A DNA stretch of 47,575 nt from Paenibacillus sp. LHD-117 (GTDB lineage Bacteria; Bacillota; Bacilli; Paenibacillales; Paenibacillaceae), in contig NZ_JAVFVT010000052.1 of assembly GCF_030929555.1 (NCBI RefSeq), positions 1-47,575 of the forward strand, read 5' to 3'. The notes beneath the pieces were generated by a model. It searched no databases and was not told where the DNA came from. It saw only the letters and a program-made list of their open reading frames with translations. A program made the translations under genes and the position numbers. Shown in pieces: positions 25,253 through 33,008 of this stretch (position 1 is its first letter; every line of letters begins with the position of its first letter).

Positions 25253-26385
25253 CTCATCCCTCCGCCCGATGCCTCAGCCGGTTCGATTCTCGATCTGTAA
25301 TAGGCGCCTAGCCAGTCGGCCATCGTCTCCGCGTCATAACCGCTTGCCTTAAGCTGGCTTCGCGTATCCGCATGCTCGTAAGTCGATGCCAATACCGCGT
25401 CGCTCCAAACCTCAGGAGATTGGTCCAGGGACAGGAACGATACTCTGCCCGTAATGTCCGACTCCTTCGTAATCCGGTCGGAGACGATGCACCGCAGCCC
25501 CGCGGCTTGCGCCTCCACCAAGACGACCGGCAACCCTTCGAAGAGCGACGGGAAGAGGAACAGATCCATCGCTTGCAGCAATCCGGCGATGTCCTCGCGA
25601 ACGCCTAGGAACTTCACCGCGGCGGAGATGCCGCGTTTCTCCGCCTCCTTCTCCATGGCCGGACGCAAATGCCCGTCGCCTGCGAGTATGAGCATCGTAT
25701 TCGCGTTGCGCCGATGAATCGCTTCGAAGATTTGGAGCAGGAAGCGGTGATTCTTCTGTTCGTTGAACCGTCCGATATGGCCGATAACGATCCGATCGCC
25801 CGCTCCAAGCTCTTCCCTGACGGCTACCCTCGCGGCTTCGTCATACCTGAACTCCGAAGCATTCACTGCGTTATGAAGGACCGTCACTTTGGCCGATGAC
25901 GCCTTCTCCTTGCCGAACAGCCACTCCCCGGCCCTTGCCGAACAAGCGAAGTAATCGCTCGGATGATCTTTGATCGACATCCTGGCATATAACCGGAACG
26001 GATATTTGTAATCCAAGCCGAGATCGCTTAAGTGGCTGTGGATAATGCGGCAGGGAACGCCCGCCCTTCTTGCCGCTCTCAGCACGAAGCCGCTGTTCTC
26101 GTTCATGTGGGAATGGACGACCTTATAGTCGCGATGCTCGGCGAAAAACGCGTCGAGCTGCTTGAAGTAGCGGCGGTAATTGCCCGGCCGGATTTGCGGC
26201 ATCCGGAAGATGCGTCCGCCTAACGAGGCGATTTCGGCATCGTAATGGCCTTCTTCCGTCCGATGGACGAGGAAGTCAAACTGTATGCCTTTCTCCCGCA
26301 TTTGACGGTAATAATTCATGAGCATCGTTTCCAGCCCGCCCCGGTTCATGACGGTGACGACTTGCAAGATCCTTAACGGTTCCAC
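25249..26385 (-). CDS. epsF: GT4 family glycosyltransferase (EpsF-like)
   Basis: 378 residues from a GTG at 26385, which has AGGAGG 7 nt upstream. It starts PLRILQVVTVMNRGGLETMLMNYYRQM with the donor-loop GG, then VVHSHMNENSGFVLRAARRAGVPCRIIHSHLS, IGHIGRFNEQKNHRFLLQIF and the E-x7-E in SLFEGLPVVLVEAQAAGL. This order and spacing match EpsF of the B. subtilis eps operon. The first 110 nt overlap the 3' end of the preceding GT2 gene in another frame, which is unusual for this otherwise evenly spaced operon. Confidence 0.85.
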   Translation of the reverse strand: MEPLRILQVVTVMNRGGLETMLMNYYRQMREKGIQFDFLVHRTEEGHYDAEIASLGGRIFRMPQIRPGNYRRYFKQLDAFFAEHRDYKVVHSHMNENSGFVLRAARRAGVPCRIIHSHLSDLGLDYKYPFRLYARMSIKDHPSDYFACSARAGEWLFGKEKASSAKVTVLHNAVNASEFRYDEAARVAVREELGAGDRIVIGHIGRFNEQKNHRFLLQIFEAIHRRNANTMLILAGDGHLRPAMEKEAEKRGISAAVKFLGVREDIAGLLQAMDLFLFPSLFEGLPVVLVEAQAAGLRCIVSDRITKESDITGRVSFLSLDQSPEVWSDAVLASTYEHADTRSQLKASGYDAETMADWLGAYYRSRIEPAEASGGGMR

Positions 26386-27460
26386 GGTTACTCCTCCTGA
26401 TCGGCTTCTTGGTTCGCATCGCTTCCATGGCGATTAACATGACGTATACTGCAAGCGACATCCGCAGTTTGGCCATTCCGTAAAAGAGCCGCCACAAGGG
26501 CGGACAGGGCTTCGGCTGAAACGCGTTCAACGCCTTGCGGAACGTCTCTTCGCGAAGCAGGCTGCCCAGCTCGCGCATTCTCCCAAACACAGATTTGGGA
26601 TTCGTGCGGCTGACGATGTTGAGCCCGAGTCCGAGCACGTTCATCGCGATCCGATTCGATAACGCCTTCAGGCGAATGTCCTTATCGAGCCGCCTTTCAC
26701 CCGCCTCTTCCATCTTGTCGTAAAGGACGCGGAATTGAGCCGCCAGCATCGGCTTATATCGAGTCGTGATCGAAGCGTCGTTCGCTCTCCAATAGTGGTA
26801 ATAAGGCCGGTTCAAAAAAACGAATGTCTTCGCTCTGCTGCATGCCGATATATTAAATAGCGTGTCCTCGTTACTACCGATCAGCGAAAGATCCGTGAAC
26901 CGCACGCCTTCCAGCAGCTCCGCCCGGTACAGCTTCGACCAGACTGTTCCCCAGGCGTCCAAGTTTTCCGGCATCGCGACTTCGTCCCCGATCGGGCCGA
27001 TCAGCCGGCGCGTGACGCGAGACTGAACCTCCTCGCCACGATAAACCGTATAGTCCGGCTCTTCGAACGTTTTGGGCCTCGCGAATCCGCCGAACTCCCG
27101 AACATAGGCGCACATTACGATATCCGCGTCTTCCTGGCGGGCAACCTCCAGCATATTCTCGTACATCCCGCGATCGGCCCAATCGTCCGGATCAACGAAG
27201 CCGATAAATTCGCCGGTGCAATGGGAAAGTCCGATGTTGCGAGCTGCGGCAACGCCTTGATTCCGGCCGTCTATGACAACGATTCTAGGATCCCGTTCGG
27301 CATATTGGCGAAGCAGCCCGAGGCTGCCGTCGCTCGAACCGTCGTTCACCGCCACGATCTCGATCTCCCTGATGCTCTGTCCGATCAAGCTGTCGAGGCA
27401 TCTGGGCAAGTAACGCTCCATGTTATAGATAGGCACGACGATACTGATCTTTGGCTCCAC
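26276..27460 (-). CDS. GT2 family glycosyltransferase with 110-nt overlapping 3' end
   Basis: 394 residues from a GTG at 27460 (GGAGGC 8 nt upstream). Its start lies 38 nt inside the previous gene. GT-A marks are ISIVVPIYNMERYLPRCLDSL, IVAVNDGSSDGS, NQGVAAARNIGLS and FVDPDDWAD near 93; GTVWSKLYRAEL comes later. The last 37 residues are read from sequence that, in a shifted frame, encodes the start of the next GT4 protein. They look unlike a protein end (SRHRHEPGRAGNDAHELLPSNAGERHTV). A TAA lies in a neighbouring frame just before the next gene's GTG, so a one-base indel could have removed the original stop. Role: probable sugar transfer in EPS assembly. Confidence 0.8.
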   Translation of the reverse strand: MEPKISIVVPIYNMERYLPRCLDSLIGQSIREIEIVAVNDGSSDGSLGLLRQYAERDPRIVVIDGRNQGVAAARNIGLSHCTGEFIGFVDPDDWADRGMYENMLEVARQEDADIVMCAYVREFGGFARPKTFEEPDYTVYRGEEVQSRVTRRLIGPIGDEVAMPENLDAWGTVWSKLYRAELLEGVRFTDLSLIGSNEDTLFNISACSRAKTFVFLNRPYYHYWRANDASITTRYKPMLAAQFRVLYDKMEEAGERRLDKDIRLKALSNRIAMNVLGLGLNIVSRTNPKSVFGRMRELGSLLREETFRKALNAFQPKPCPPLWRLFYGMAKLRMSLAVYVMLIAMEAMRTKKPIRRSNRGTVKDLASRHRHEPGRAGNDAHELLPSNAGERHTV

Positions 27461-28598
27461 CCGGCGACGCCTCCATCATAAAGGTCAAGTACATCTCCCC
27501 CAGCTCCCCCATCACCTGCTCGAGCGAATAACGCTGCGCGCGCTCCGCGCTGCGTTCGCCCATTCGGCGCCTGGAGTCGCGGAAGAAATAAAGCAGCTGC
27601 AAGCGGCTCGCGAACGAGGCGACGTCATCGGGCTCGACGATAAAGCCGGTTCGGCCTTCGTCCACCAGCTCGTTATGGCCGCGGTTGCGAGTGGCGACGA
27701 CCGGCAAGCCGCATGCCATCGCCTCCATCACGTTGACGGGCAGCCCTTCCCGAAGACTGGACGCGGCGGCGGCGTCGCACATCGGGTACAACTCGTCGAG
27801 GTCGTCCCGGTAGCCCAGGAACTCGACCATATGGGCAACACCCAGCTGCGTGGCAAGCGCTCGGCACTCGTGCAGCAGCGGCCCCTCGCCGGCAAGCAGC
27901 AATCTTGCGGTCGGCGCTTTGGCCTTCAGCTTCGCGAGCGCGTAGATGAGCAGCCGATGGTTTTTGTTCGCGTTAAACTCCGCGGCGTAGATTAGCAGGA
28001 AGTGATCGGGGCTGTAGCCGTACCGCTCCCGCCTGACTCGTTTCTCCTCTTCGCCGATCGGCGCGTAGTAGGCGGTATCCACCCCTACGCCATGGATATG
28101 CGCGATCATTCCCGCGCGGAAGTCCGCACGGCGGGCGCGACCGAAGTCCTCCTCGTTAATGGTGACGAGACAGTCCGTGCGGGAGGCCAGCCAGCGCTCG
28201 ACGGGATAATAAAGCAGCCAATTGCGCAGCGGCGCTCCTTTGTAGAAGTGGAAGCCGTGGGCCGTATAGATCACTTTCGTCCCCCGCGCTCTGGCGCCCC
28301 TCGCCGCTAGCCGGGCCAGAACGCCGCCCATCGGCGTATGGCAGTGGATGATGTCGTAACCTTCCTTGTCAATGATGGCCTTCAGCATGCGGTAGGCCTT
28401 CAAATTCGCTCGCTTCAATGGCGATCGCTCGATCGGCAAGTCGAACTTTTGGTCCGTATGCGGCAGAACCAGCGTGCCCCTAGCAGCTACGTGAACCTCC
28501 CAGCCCATCTGCTGGAACCACTCCATGACGGGCAGATGGAAAGCACGGAAGTGATAATCCACCGTCGCGCAAAACAATATTTTCGGTCGCATTCGCAT
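27423..28598 (-). CDS. epsD: GT4 family glycosyltransferase (EpsD-like)
   Basis: 391 residues starting MRMRPKILFCATVDYHFRAFHLPVMEWFQQMGWEVHVAA. That opening, IIHCHTPMGGVLARLAA, KVIYTAHGFHFYKGAPLRNWLLYYPVERWLA and TINEEDF closely match the EpsD/TuaC-like GT4 group. The E-x7-E is in SLREGLPVNVMEAMACGLPVV. The ribosome binding site is weak. The gene begins 19 nt after galU, and its end overlaps the next gene by 38 nt. The HGFHFYKG segment is characteristic of enzymes acting on an early lipid-linked sugar; second-sugar transfer is an inference. Confidence 0.85.
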   Translation of the reverse strand: MRMRPKILFCATVDYHFRAFHLPVMEWFQQMGWEVHVAARGTLVLPHTDQKFDLPIERSPLKRANLKAYRMLKAIIDKEGYDIIHCHTPMGGVLARLAARGARARGTKVIYTAHGFHFYKGAPLRNWLLYYPVERWLASRTDCLVTINEEDFGRARRADFRAGMIAHIHGVGVDTAYYAPIGEEEKRVRRERYGYSPDHFLLIYAAEFNANKNHRLLIYALAKLKAKAPTARLLLAGEGPLLHECRALATQLGVAHMVEFLGYRDDLDELYPMCDAAAASSLREGLPVNVMEAMACGLPVVATRNRGHNELVDEGRTGFIVEPDDVASFASRLQLLYFFRDSRRRMGERSAERAQRYSLEQVMGELGEMYLTFMMEASPGGAKDQYRRAYL

Positions 28599-28617
28599 CG
28601 CGATGACATCCGCGGCC

Positions 28618-29499
28618 TTATTGCGGCGCGGTCTCCTTCTCCAGCGTTCGGGTCAGGTATTCAAGCAGCTCGTAACGCAAGTCTTCGCGCTGTAGAGCGA
28701 ACTCGATCGTCGTCTGGATGAACCCCATCTTCTCGCCGACATCATATCGTTTGCCGTCGAATTCATAGGCAAACACGGCGCGGGAGCGGTTCAGGGCGGC
28801 AATGGCATCCGTCAGCTGGATCTCTCCCCCCGACCCCGGCTCTTGTTCGCCGAGAATGTCGAAAATTTCCGGCGTCAGGATGTAGCGGCCCATAATGGCC
28901 ATATTGGACGGCGCGGCTTCGCGGCTTGGTTTCTCGACCAGATGGTTGATCCGATGAAACGCAGGCTCCATAACCTTCCCGTCCACGATGCCGTAACGGG
29001 AGACAGCTTCCTCGGCAACCCGCTGTACGCCGATGATCGACGAGCCGTATTGCTCGTACTTCTCTATCATCTGTTTCAGGCAAGGCTTCGGCGCGGAGAT
29101 GATATCGTCCCCGAGCAGCACGGCGAACGGCTCGTCGCCGATGAACTTGCGGGCGCACCAGATCGCATGGCCCAGTCCGCGCGGCTCCTTCTGGCGGATG
29201 TAATGGATGTCGACCATGTCCGACGACTTCCGCACCTCCTGCAGCAGCTCGAACTTGCTCTTCGCCGCCAGAATTTGTTCCAGTTCCATGGAATTGTCGA
29301 AATGATCCTCGATCGCGCGTTTTCCTTTGCCCGTGACGATGATGATGTCTTCGATCCCGGATTCGATCGCTTCTTCGACGATATATTGAATCGTCGGCTT
29401 ATCGACGATCGGCAGCATCTCCTTCGGCATCGCCTTCGTGGCAGGCAGGAAGCGGGTTCCTAAGCCCGCCGCCGGTATAATCGCTTTTCTTACTTTCAT
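28618..29499 (-). CDS. galU: UTP-glucose-1-phosphate uridylyltransferase
   Basis: 293 residues, the usual length of GalU/GtaB. It begins MKVRKAIIPAAGLGTRFLPA with the nucleotide-binding GxGTRxLPxTKAxPKEMLP region and has VDKPTIQYIVEEAIESGIEDIIIVTG, QKEPRGLGHAIWCARKFIGDEPFAVLLGDD and GEIQLTDAI, all strongly conserved in the family. It makes UDP-glucose for EPS and probably for other wall sugars. It lies 22 nt after the dehydratase gene. The B. subtilis eps operon lacks this gene, so its presence here ties precursor supply to EPS expression. Confidence 0.93.
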   Translation of the reverse strand: MKVRKAIIPAAGLGTRFLPATKAMPKEMLPIVDKPTIQYIVEEAIESGIEDIIIVTGKGKRAIEDHFDNSMELEQILAAKSKFELLQEVRKSSDMVDIHYIRQKEPRGLGHAIWCARKFIGDEPFAVLLGDDIISAPKPCLKQMIEKYEQYGSSIIGVQRVAEEAVSRYGIVDGKVMEPAFHRINHLVEKPSREAAPSNMAIMGRYILTPEIFDILGEQEPGSGGEIQLTDAIAALNRSRAVFAYEFDGKRYDVGEKMGFIQTTIEFALQREDLRYELLEYLTRTLEKETAPQ

Positions 29500-29521
29500 C
29501 TCCGCACCGCTCCTTCTCTCT

Positions 29522-31354
29522 TTATCCCGTAATGGTAGCCAGCTTCGACTCCGATTCCCGAACGACCGAGTTCGCGAGGTCGAGCAGCCTCACTTTCAAT
29601 TCCGCGCCGTTCATGGCGGGGAAGGCTGCAATTATCGCTTCGATCTCCTCGTAGAGGATGTCGGAAGCCTTGCCGATATAGATCTTCGGATACACCTGCT
29701 GCTCGGTCACTTCGTTATCCTTCAGCATCTCTTCGAACAGCTTCTCGCCCGGCCGGATGCCCGTATAGACGATCCCGATCTCTTCGACGGCATATCCCGA
29801 CATTCGGATGACGTTCTGCGCGAGGTCCGTGATCCGCACCGGCTCGCCCATGTCGAGCACGAAGATTTCGCCGCCTCTGGCCAAGGCTCCCGCTTGGATA
29901 ACCAGCCTCGATGCCTCCGGTATTGTCATGAAATAACGGACCATATCGGGATGCGTGACCGTGATCGGTCCCCCTTTGGCGATCTGCTTCTGGAAGAGCG
30001 GAATAACGCTTCCCCTGCTGCCGAGCACGTTGCCGAACCGGACCGCCACGAAGTTCGTATGGCTGACGCGATCCATGTGCTGGATGATCATTTCGGCTAG
30101 CCGCTTCGTTGCGCCCATGACGCTGGTCGGATTAACGGCTTTGTCGGTAGAGATCATGACGAACGTCTCGACGCGCGCCTTGCTCGCCGCCCTTGCCGTG
30201 TTCAGCGTGCCGACCACATTGTTCTTGAACGCTTCTTCCGGGTTGCGCTCCATGAGCGGAACATGTTTATGGGCTGCGGCATGGTAGACGACCTGCGGAC
30301 GATGCGCGAGCATGACGGCCGTCATTTTGTCCGCGTCCTGCAAATCCGCGATTTCCGTAAAGAACTTGATGTTCGTATCCTTGAACATCTCCTTCAGCTC
30401 CATCTCGATCGCATAGATGCTATTCTCGCCATGGCCCAGAAGAACCAGCTTCTCCGGCAGGAACCGCGATATTTGCCTGCATACCTCTGAGCCGATCGAG
30501 CCGCCCGCGCCCGTCACGAGCACGACCTTCCGCGTCACGTAGCCGGAGATGCTGTCGATGTCCAGCTCCACCGGCTCGCGCCCGAGCAAGTCCTCGACCC
30601 TAACGTCTCGGAACTGCGTGACGGATATCCGGCCGGTGGCCAGGTCCTCCAGCATCGGGATCGTTTGCGTCTTGGCCGACGTTCTCGCGCATTCCGTATA
30701 GATGTCGTACAGCTGCTTCTTGCTGAGCGACGGAATCGCGATGACGATGTTGTCGATCTGGAGCTCCTTCGCCCGCTCCCCGATCCCTTTCACGCTCCCG
30801 CATACCGGAATGCCCATAATATCCAGGTTTTGCTTATGCGGATCATCATCGACGAACGCGACGGGATAAAGCTCCGTGTCGGAATTGCTCAGCAGCTGGC
30901 GGACGAGCATTGTGCCTGCGGACCCGGCCCCGACGATCAGCGTACGCTTGCGTTTCCCGCTCTGTTTATTGAAGCTGCCCCTGACGATGCGCCAGATGAG
31001 ACGTGAGCCGCCTACGAGCATCAGATGGATGAGCCAAGCCGCCGCGAGCAGCCGGAACGAGACATGCTGGTAAGCCGCCAATTGGGCAAGCCCCGCCGCG
31101 GCGACCGATAGCGTAACCGCCTTAAGGATAATGACCAACTCGCCCACGCTCGCGTATTCCCATGCTTTTTTGTACAGCTTGTAGGCGAAAAAAAACGTAT
31201 GATGAGCGGCAAGCAACGCCGTCGTGACCAAATAAAAGGATGGCGTCTCCGCCTCATAAGTCGGCCCCAGCAGCAAGCGGCTAAGCGCCATGGCGGCAAC
31301 CACGATGGCCGAATCCAGCAGAACGAGCAGCGACAGCCTTCGCCGATACGTCAT
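29522..31354 (-). CDS. epsC: Membrane UDP-GlcNAc 4,6-dehydratase (PglF/EpsC/CapD-type)
   Basis: 610 residues from the ATG at 31354 (AAAGGTGAGG 6 nt upstream); a GTG 12 nt earlier lies inside that signal. Four transmembrane helices occupy about 1-110. A first Rossmann domain (RTLIVGAGSAGTMLVRQLL) follows, then the short-chain dehydrogenase domain from about 275: VVLVTGAGGSIGSEVCRQI, YHAAAHKHVPLMERNPEEAFKNNVVGT and STDKAVNPTSVMGATKR. In the last block Met replaces the usual SDR tyrosine, as in PglF/WbpM. It converts UDP-GlcNAc to the 4-keto-6-deoxy sugar. A terminator and a SinR-like dyad separate it from the kinase gene upstream. Confidence 0.9.
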   Translation of the reverse strand: MTYRRRLSLLVLLDSAIVVAAMALSRLLLGPTYEAETPSFYLVTTALLAAHHTFFFAYKLYKKAWEYASVGELVIILKAVTLSVAAAGLAQLAAYQHVSFRLLAAAWLIHLMLVGGSRLIWRIVRGSFNKQSGKRKRTLIVGAGSAGTMLVRQLLSNSDTELYPVAFVDDDPHKQNLDIMGIPVCGSVKGIGERAKELQIDNIVIAIPSLSKKQLYDIYTECARTSAKTQTIPMLEDLATGRISVTQFRDVRVEDLLGREPVELDIDSISGYVTRKVVLVTGAGGSIGSEVCRQISRFLPEKLVLLGHGENSIYAIEMELKEMFKDTNIKFFTEIADLQDADKMTAVMLAHRPQVVYHAAAHKHVPLMERNPEEAFKNNVVGTLNTARAASKARVETFVMISTDKAVNPTSVMGATKRLAEMIIQHMDRVSHTNFVAVRFGNVLGSRGSVIPLFQKQIAKGGPITVTHPDMVRYFMTIPEASRLVIQAGALARGGEIFVLDMGEPVRITDLAQNVIRMSGYAVEEIGIVYTGIRPGEKLFEEMLKDNEVTEQQVYPKIYIGKASDILYEEIEAIIAAFPAMNGAELKVRLLDLANSVVRESESKLATITG

Positions 31355-31391
31355 AATCAACCTCACCTTTCTAATCTCGAACTCTATATCT

Positions 31392-31407
31392 GTTCTTCAT
31401 TAAGAAC
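31392..31407. promoter_or_regulatory. SinR-like operator before the dehydratase gene
   Basis: GTTCTTCATTAAGAAC has perfect 6-bp arms around a 4-bp centre and the same 16-bp size as the operators at sinR and wzz. If a promoter used it as a spacer in the same way, the hexamers would be CAGTAG and AGATAT on the minus strand, which is poor, so promoter position is uncertain. It lies 38 nt before the dehydratase ATG. Confidence 0.6.
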
Positions 31408-31491
31408 ACTACTGCCGCAGGAAACGTCGATTCGACTCGCGTCGCGCCGACCTGTATCCTTCGAACTAGAACTCCTTCTTTTCGTTTCCAC

Positions 31492-31533
31492 AAAAAAAGC
31501 GTTATCCGATTGGGATCATCTAACGCTTTTTTT
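31492..31533 (-). terminator. Intrinsic terminator overlapping the end of the kinase gene
   Basis: Arms AAAAAAAGCGTTA (31492-31504) and TAACGCTTTTTTT (31521-31533) are perfect 13-bp complements around a 16-nt loop. Read on the minus strand the hairpin ends in seven T. The last codons and stop of the kinase gene are inside it. It should end or attenuate the wzz-kinase transcript before the dehydratase gene. Confidence 0.75.
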
Positions 31534-32184
31534 ATTCAGGATCGCGCCTACAATGTTCGCTCCAGCGAACGCGAGCGATTGTTTGGCTTCCAACGCCTTG
31601 CTATGCGTAGTCTTGCCGCAACGCAGCAGCAGCACGACGCCGTCGCATTTGTTCACCAGCGCGTTCGTATCCGGCGCTGCCAATACGGCGGGACAATCGA
31701 TGACGATTCGGTCATATTGCGATGAGGCGGCTTCCAAGATCTCTTTCATGCGGTGGGAGTCCAGCATGTCGGTCGAATGCGTCTGAAGCACGCCGCTCGT
31801 AATCAAATCCAGACATTCGATCTCCGTCTGCTGCGCCGCCTCCCCGAAGGGCAGCTGATTCGCAAGCAGATTGGATAAGCCGGGCGACATCTGGGTATTA
31901 AACAGCTTGTGCAGCATCGGACTCCGGAAGTTGGCGTCGATCAGCAGCACCTGCTCGCCCCTCTGGGCCATGCTGATCGCCAGGTTGACGGCGGCCGTCG
32001 ACTTTCCGTCTCCCTCGGCGGGCGAAGTGACAACGATCGTGCGGATCGCCTTGCCCTCCGAAGCGAACTGAATATTGTTGCGGATCGAACGGAATTGCTC
32101 GGAAATTTTGTGCCCCGGATTCAGATACGCCATCAGGCTTCGGCTTACGACTTTTTTGGCAATCTTCGCCTTCTCACGAACCAA
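31516..32184 (-). CDS. epsB: CpsD/CapB/EpsB-type tyrosine kinase without tyrosine tail
   Basis: About 222 residues. A TTG at 32184 is favoured because AAGGAGTGA precedes it by a normal distance; a GTG at 32193 overlaps that signal. BY-kinase marks are ISEQFRSIRNNIQFA near the start, Walker A VTSPAEGDGKSTAAVNLA, Walker A' QVLLIDANFRSPMLH, and the Walker B region DRIVIDCPAVL. These kinases need the membrane partner encoded just upstream, with which the gene overlaps by 11 nt. The usual C-terminal Tyr cluster is absent: the chain ends NIVGAILNKKSVR. Self-phosphorylation on such a tail is therefore not possible in the usual way. Confidence 0.85.
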   Translation of the reverse strand: MVREKAKIAKKVVSRSLMAYLNPGHKISEQFRSIRNNIQFASEGKAIRTIVVTSPAEGDGKSTAAVNLAISMAQRGEQVLLIDANFRSPMLHKLFNTQMSPGLSNLLANQLPFGEAAQQTEIECLDLITSGVLQTHSTDMLDSHRMKEILEAASSQYDRIVIDCPAVLAAPDTNALVNKCDGVVLLLRCGKTTHSKALEAKQSLAFAGANIVGAILNKKSVR

Positions 32185-32905
32185 TGCTCTCACTCCTTAT
32201 CATAGCGGGCTTCGACTTCTTCGATTGCTGTGCGGCGGAGCGCGGCTTTATTCTCGATACGTGGCCTAACATGTTTAGCCCCAACAGAGATTCGACATCC
32301 TGCTCCGTCCGGACGGACTCGTCGAGCGACTCCAGCAGGAACGCAAGGCTGATGCTTAGGATCAAACCGATAACAAAAGCGACATATACGATCGTATTGC
32401 TTACCGTATTGATCGGGAACGGTTCGGGTTCGGCGGAGGTCAGCAGCCTTATGCTCTGGACGCCGAGCGTATCCATCGCAACCTCACGGTACTTCTCGAT
32501 GATGGCATTGGCGATGTCCGCGGCTCGGTTCGGGTTCGTGTCCAGCACGCTAACGACCGTAATAAGCGAGGAATCCACGCTGTCGACGCGGACCTGGCTG
32601 CGAAGCTGGCCGGGCGTGGCGTCCAACTGGAGCTCTTCGATGACCTGATTCAGAACGATCGGCTCTCTGACGAGCGCTCTGACCGTCGTCATCATATCGT
32701 TGCTGGCAGCGATGATCACGCGGGTGGAGGAAACGTAGATTTGCGGTTCCGGCCTGTTATTGTACAGAATGCCGAGCGCGGTCAACAAGCCGGTAAGCAG
32801 CACGATGAGCCAAAGTCGTTTTTTTATGATGTGAAAAACGATTTTCAAGTTGATTTCCTTTTCCTTGAGCGGCGCGAATCCCTTGTTCACACGACTGATT
32901 TCCAT
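32174..32905 (-). CDS. epsA: Wzz-type chain-length/kinase-activator protein (EpsA/CapA-like)
   Basis: 243 residues with two transmembrane helices, at about 33-51 (LWLIVLLTGLLTALGILY) and 172-192 (IVYVAFVIGLILSISLAFLLE), flanking an extracellular loop that ends in the Pro-containing SAEPEPFPINTVSN. After helix 2 is a cytoplasmic tail with LDESVRTEQDVESLLGLNMLGHVSRI, the usual kinase-docking region of Gram-positive polysaccharide co-polymerases. It sets EPS length and activates the BY-kinase. The start has only a weak ribosome binding site (GTGGG). It has a sigma-A promoter with an operator in the spacer. Confidence 0.87.
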   Translation of the reverse strand: MEISRVNKGFAPLKEKEINLKIVFHIIKKRLWLIVLLTGLLTALGILYNNRPEPQIYVSSTRVIIAASNDMMTTVRALVREPIVLNQVIEELQLDATPGQLRSQVRVDSVDSSLITVVSVLDTNPNRAADIANAIIEKYREVAMDTLGVQSIRLLTSAEPEPFPINTVSNTIVYVAFVIGLILSISLAFLLESLDESVRTEQDVESLLGLNMLGHVSRIKPRSAAQQSKKSKPAMIRSESIGS

Positions 32906-32924
32906 TCATACACCCACTTATTTT

Positions 32925-32940
32925 GTTAGTTATATAGAAC
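32925..32940. promoter_or_regulatory. Second SinR-like operator before the wzz-like gene
   Basis: GTTAGTTATATAGAAC is a degenerate copy, with one good AGAAC arm, set exactly 31 bp (about three helical turns) from the dyad at 32956-32971. It falls just after the expected transcription start, so two repressors on one face of the DNA could cooperate. Confidence 0.5.
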
Positions 32941-32949
32941 ACTAACTAG

Positions 32950-32978
32950 AGTGTAGTTCTTTATATAGAACATGTCAA
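32950..32978 (-). promoter_or_regulatory. Sigma-A promoter with SinR-like operator in the spacer (wzz)
   Basis: On the minus strand, TTGACA (32978-32973) and TACACT (32955-32950) are separated by 17 nt. Sixteen of these are the dyad GTTCTTTATATAGAAC (32956-32971 on the plus strand). Repressor binding would directly exclude RNA polymerase. The wzz start codon is about 45 nt downstream. Confidence 0.75.
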
Positions 32979-33008
32979 TACAATTCGGCTTCATTTTTTT
33001 GTGAACGA

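Noticed and set aside
28843..30100. Plus-strand frames of about 200 codons opposite galU and the dehydratase gene
   Set aside because: Shadow frames with no start signals; the minus-strand genes are unmistakable.
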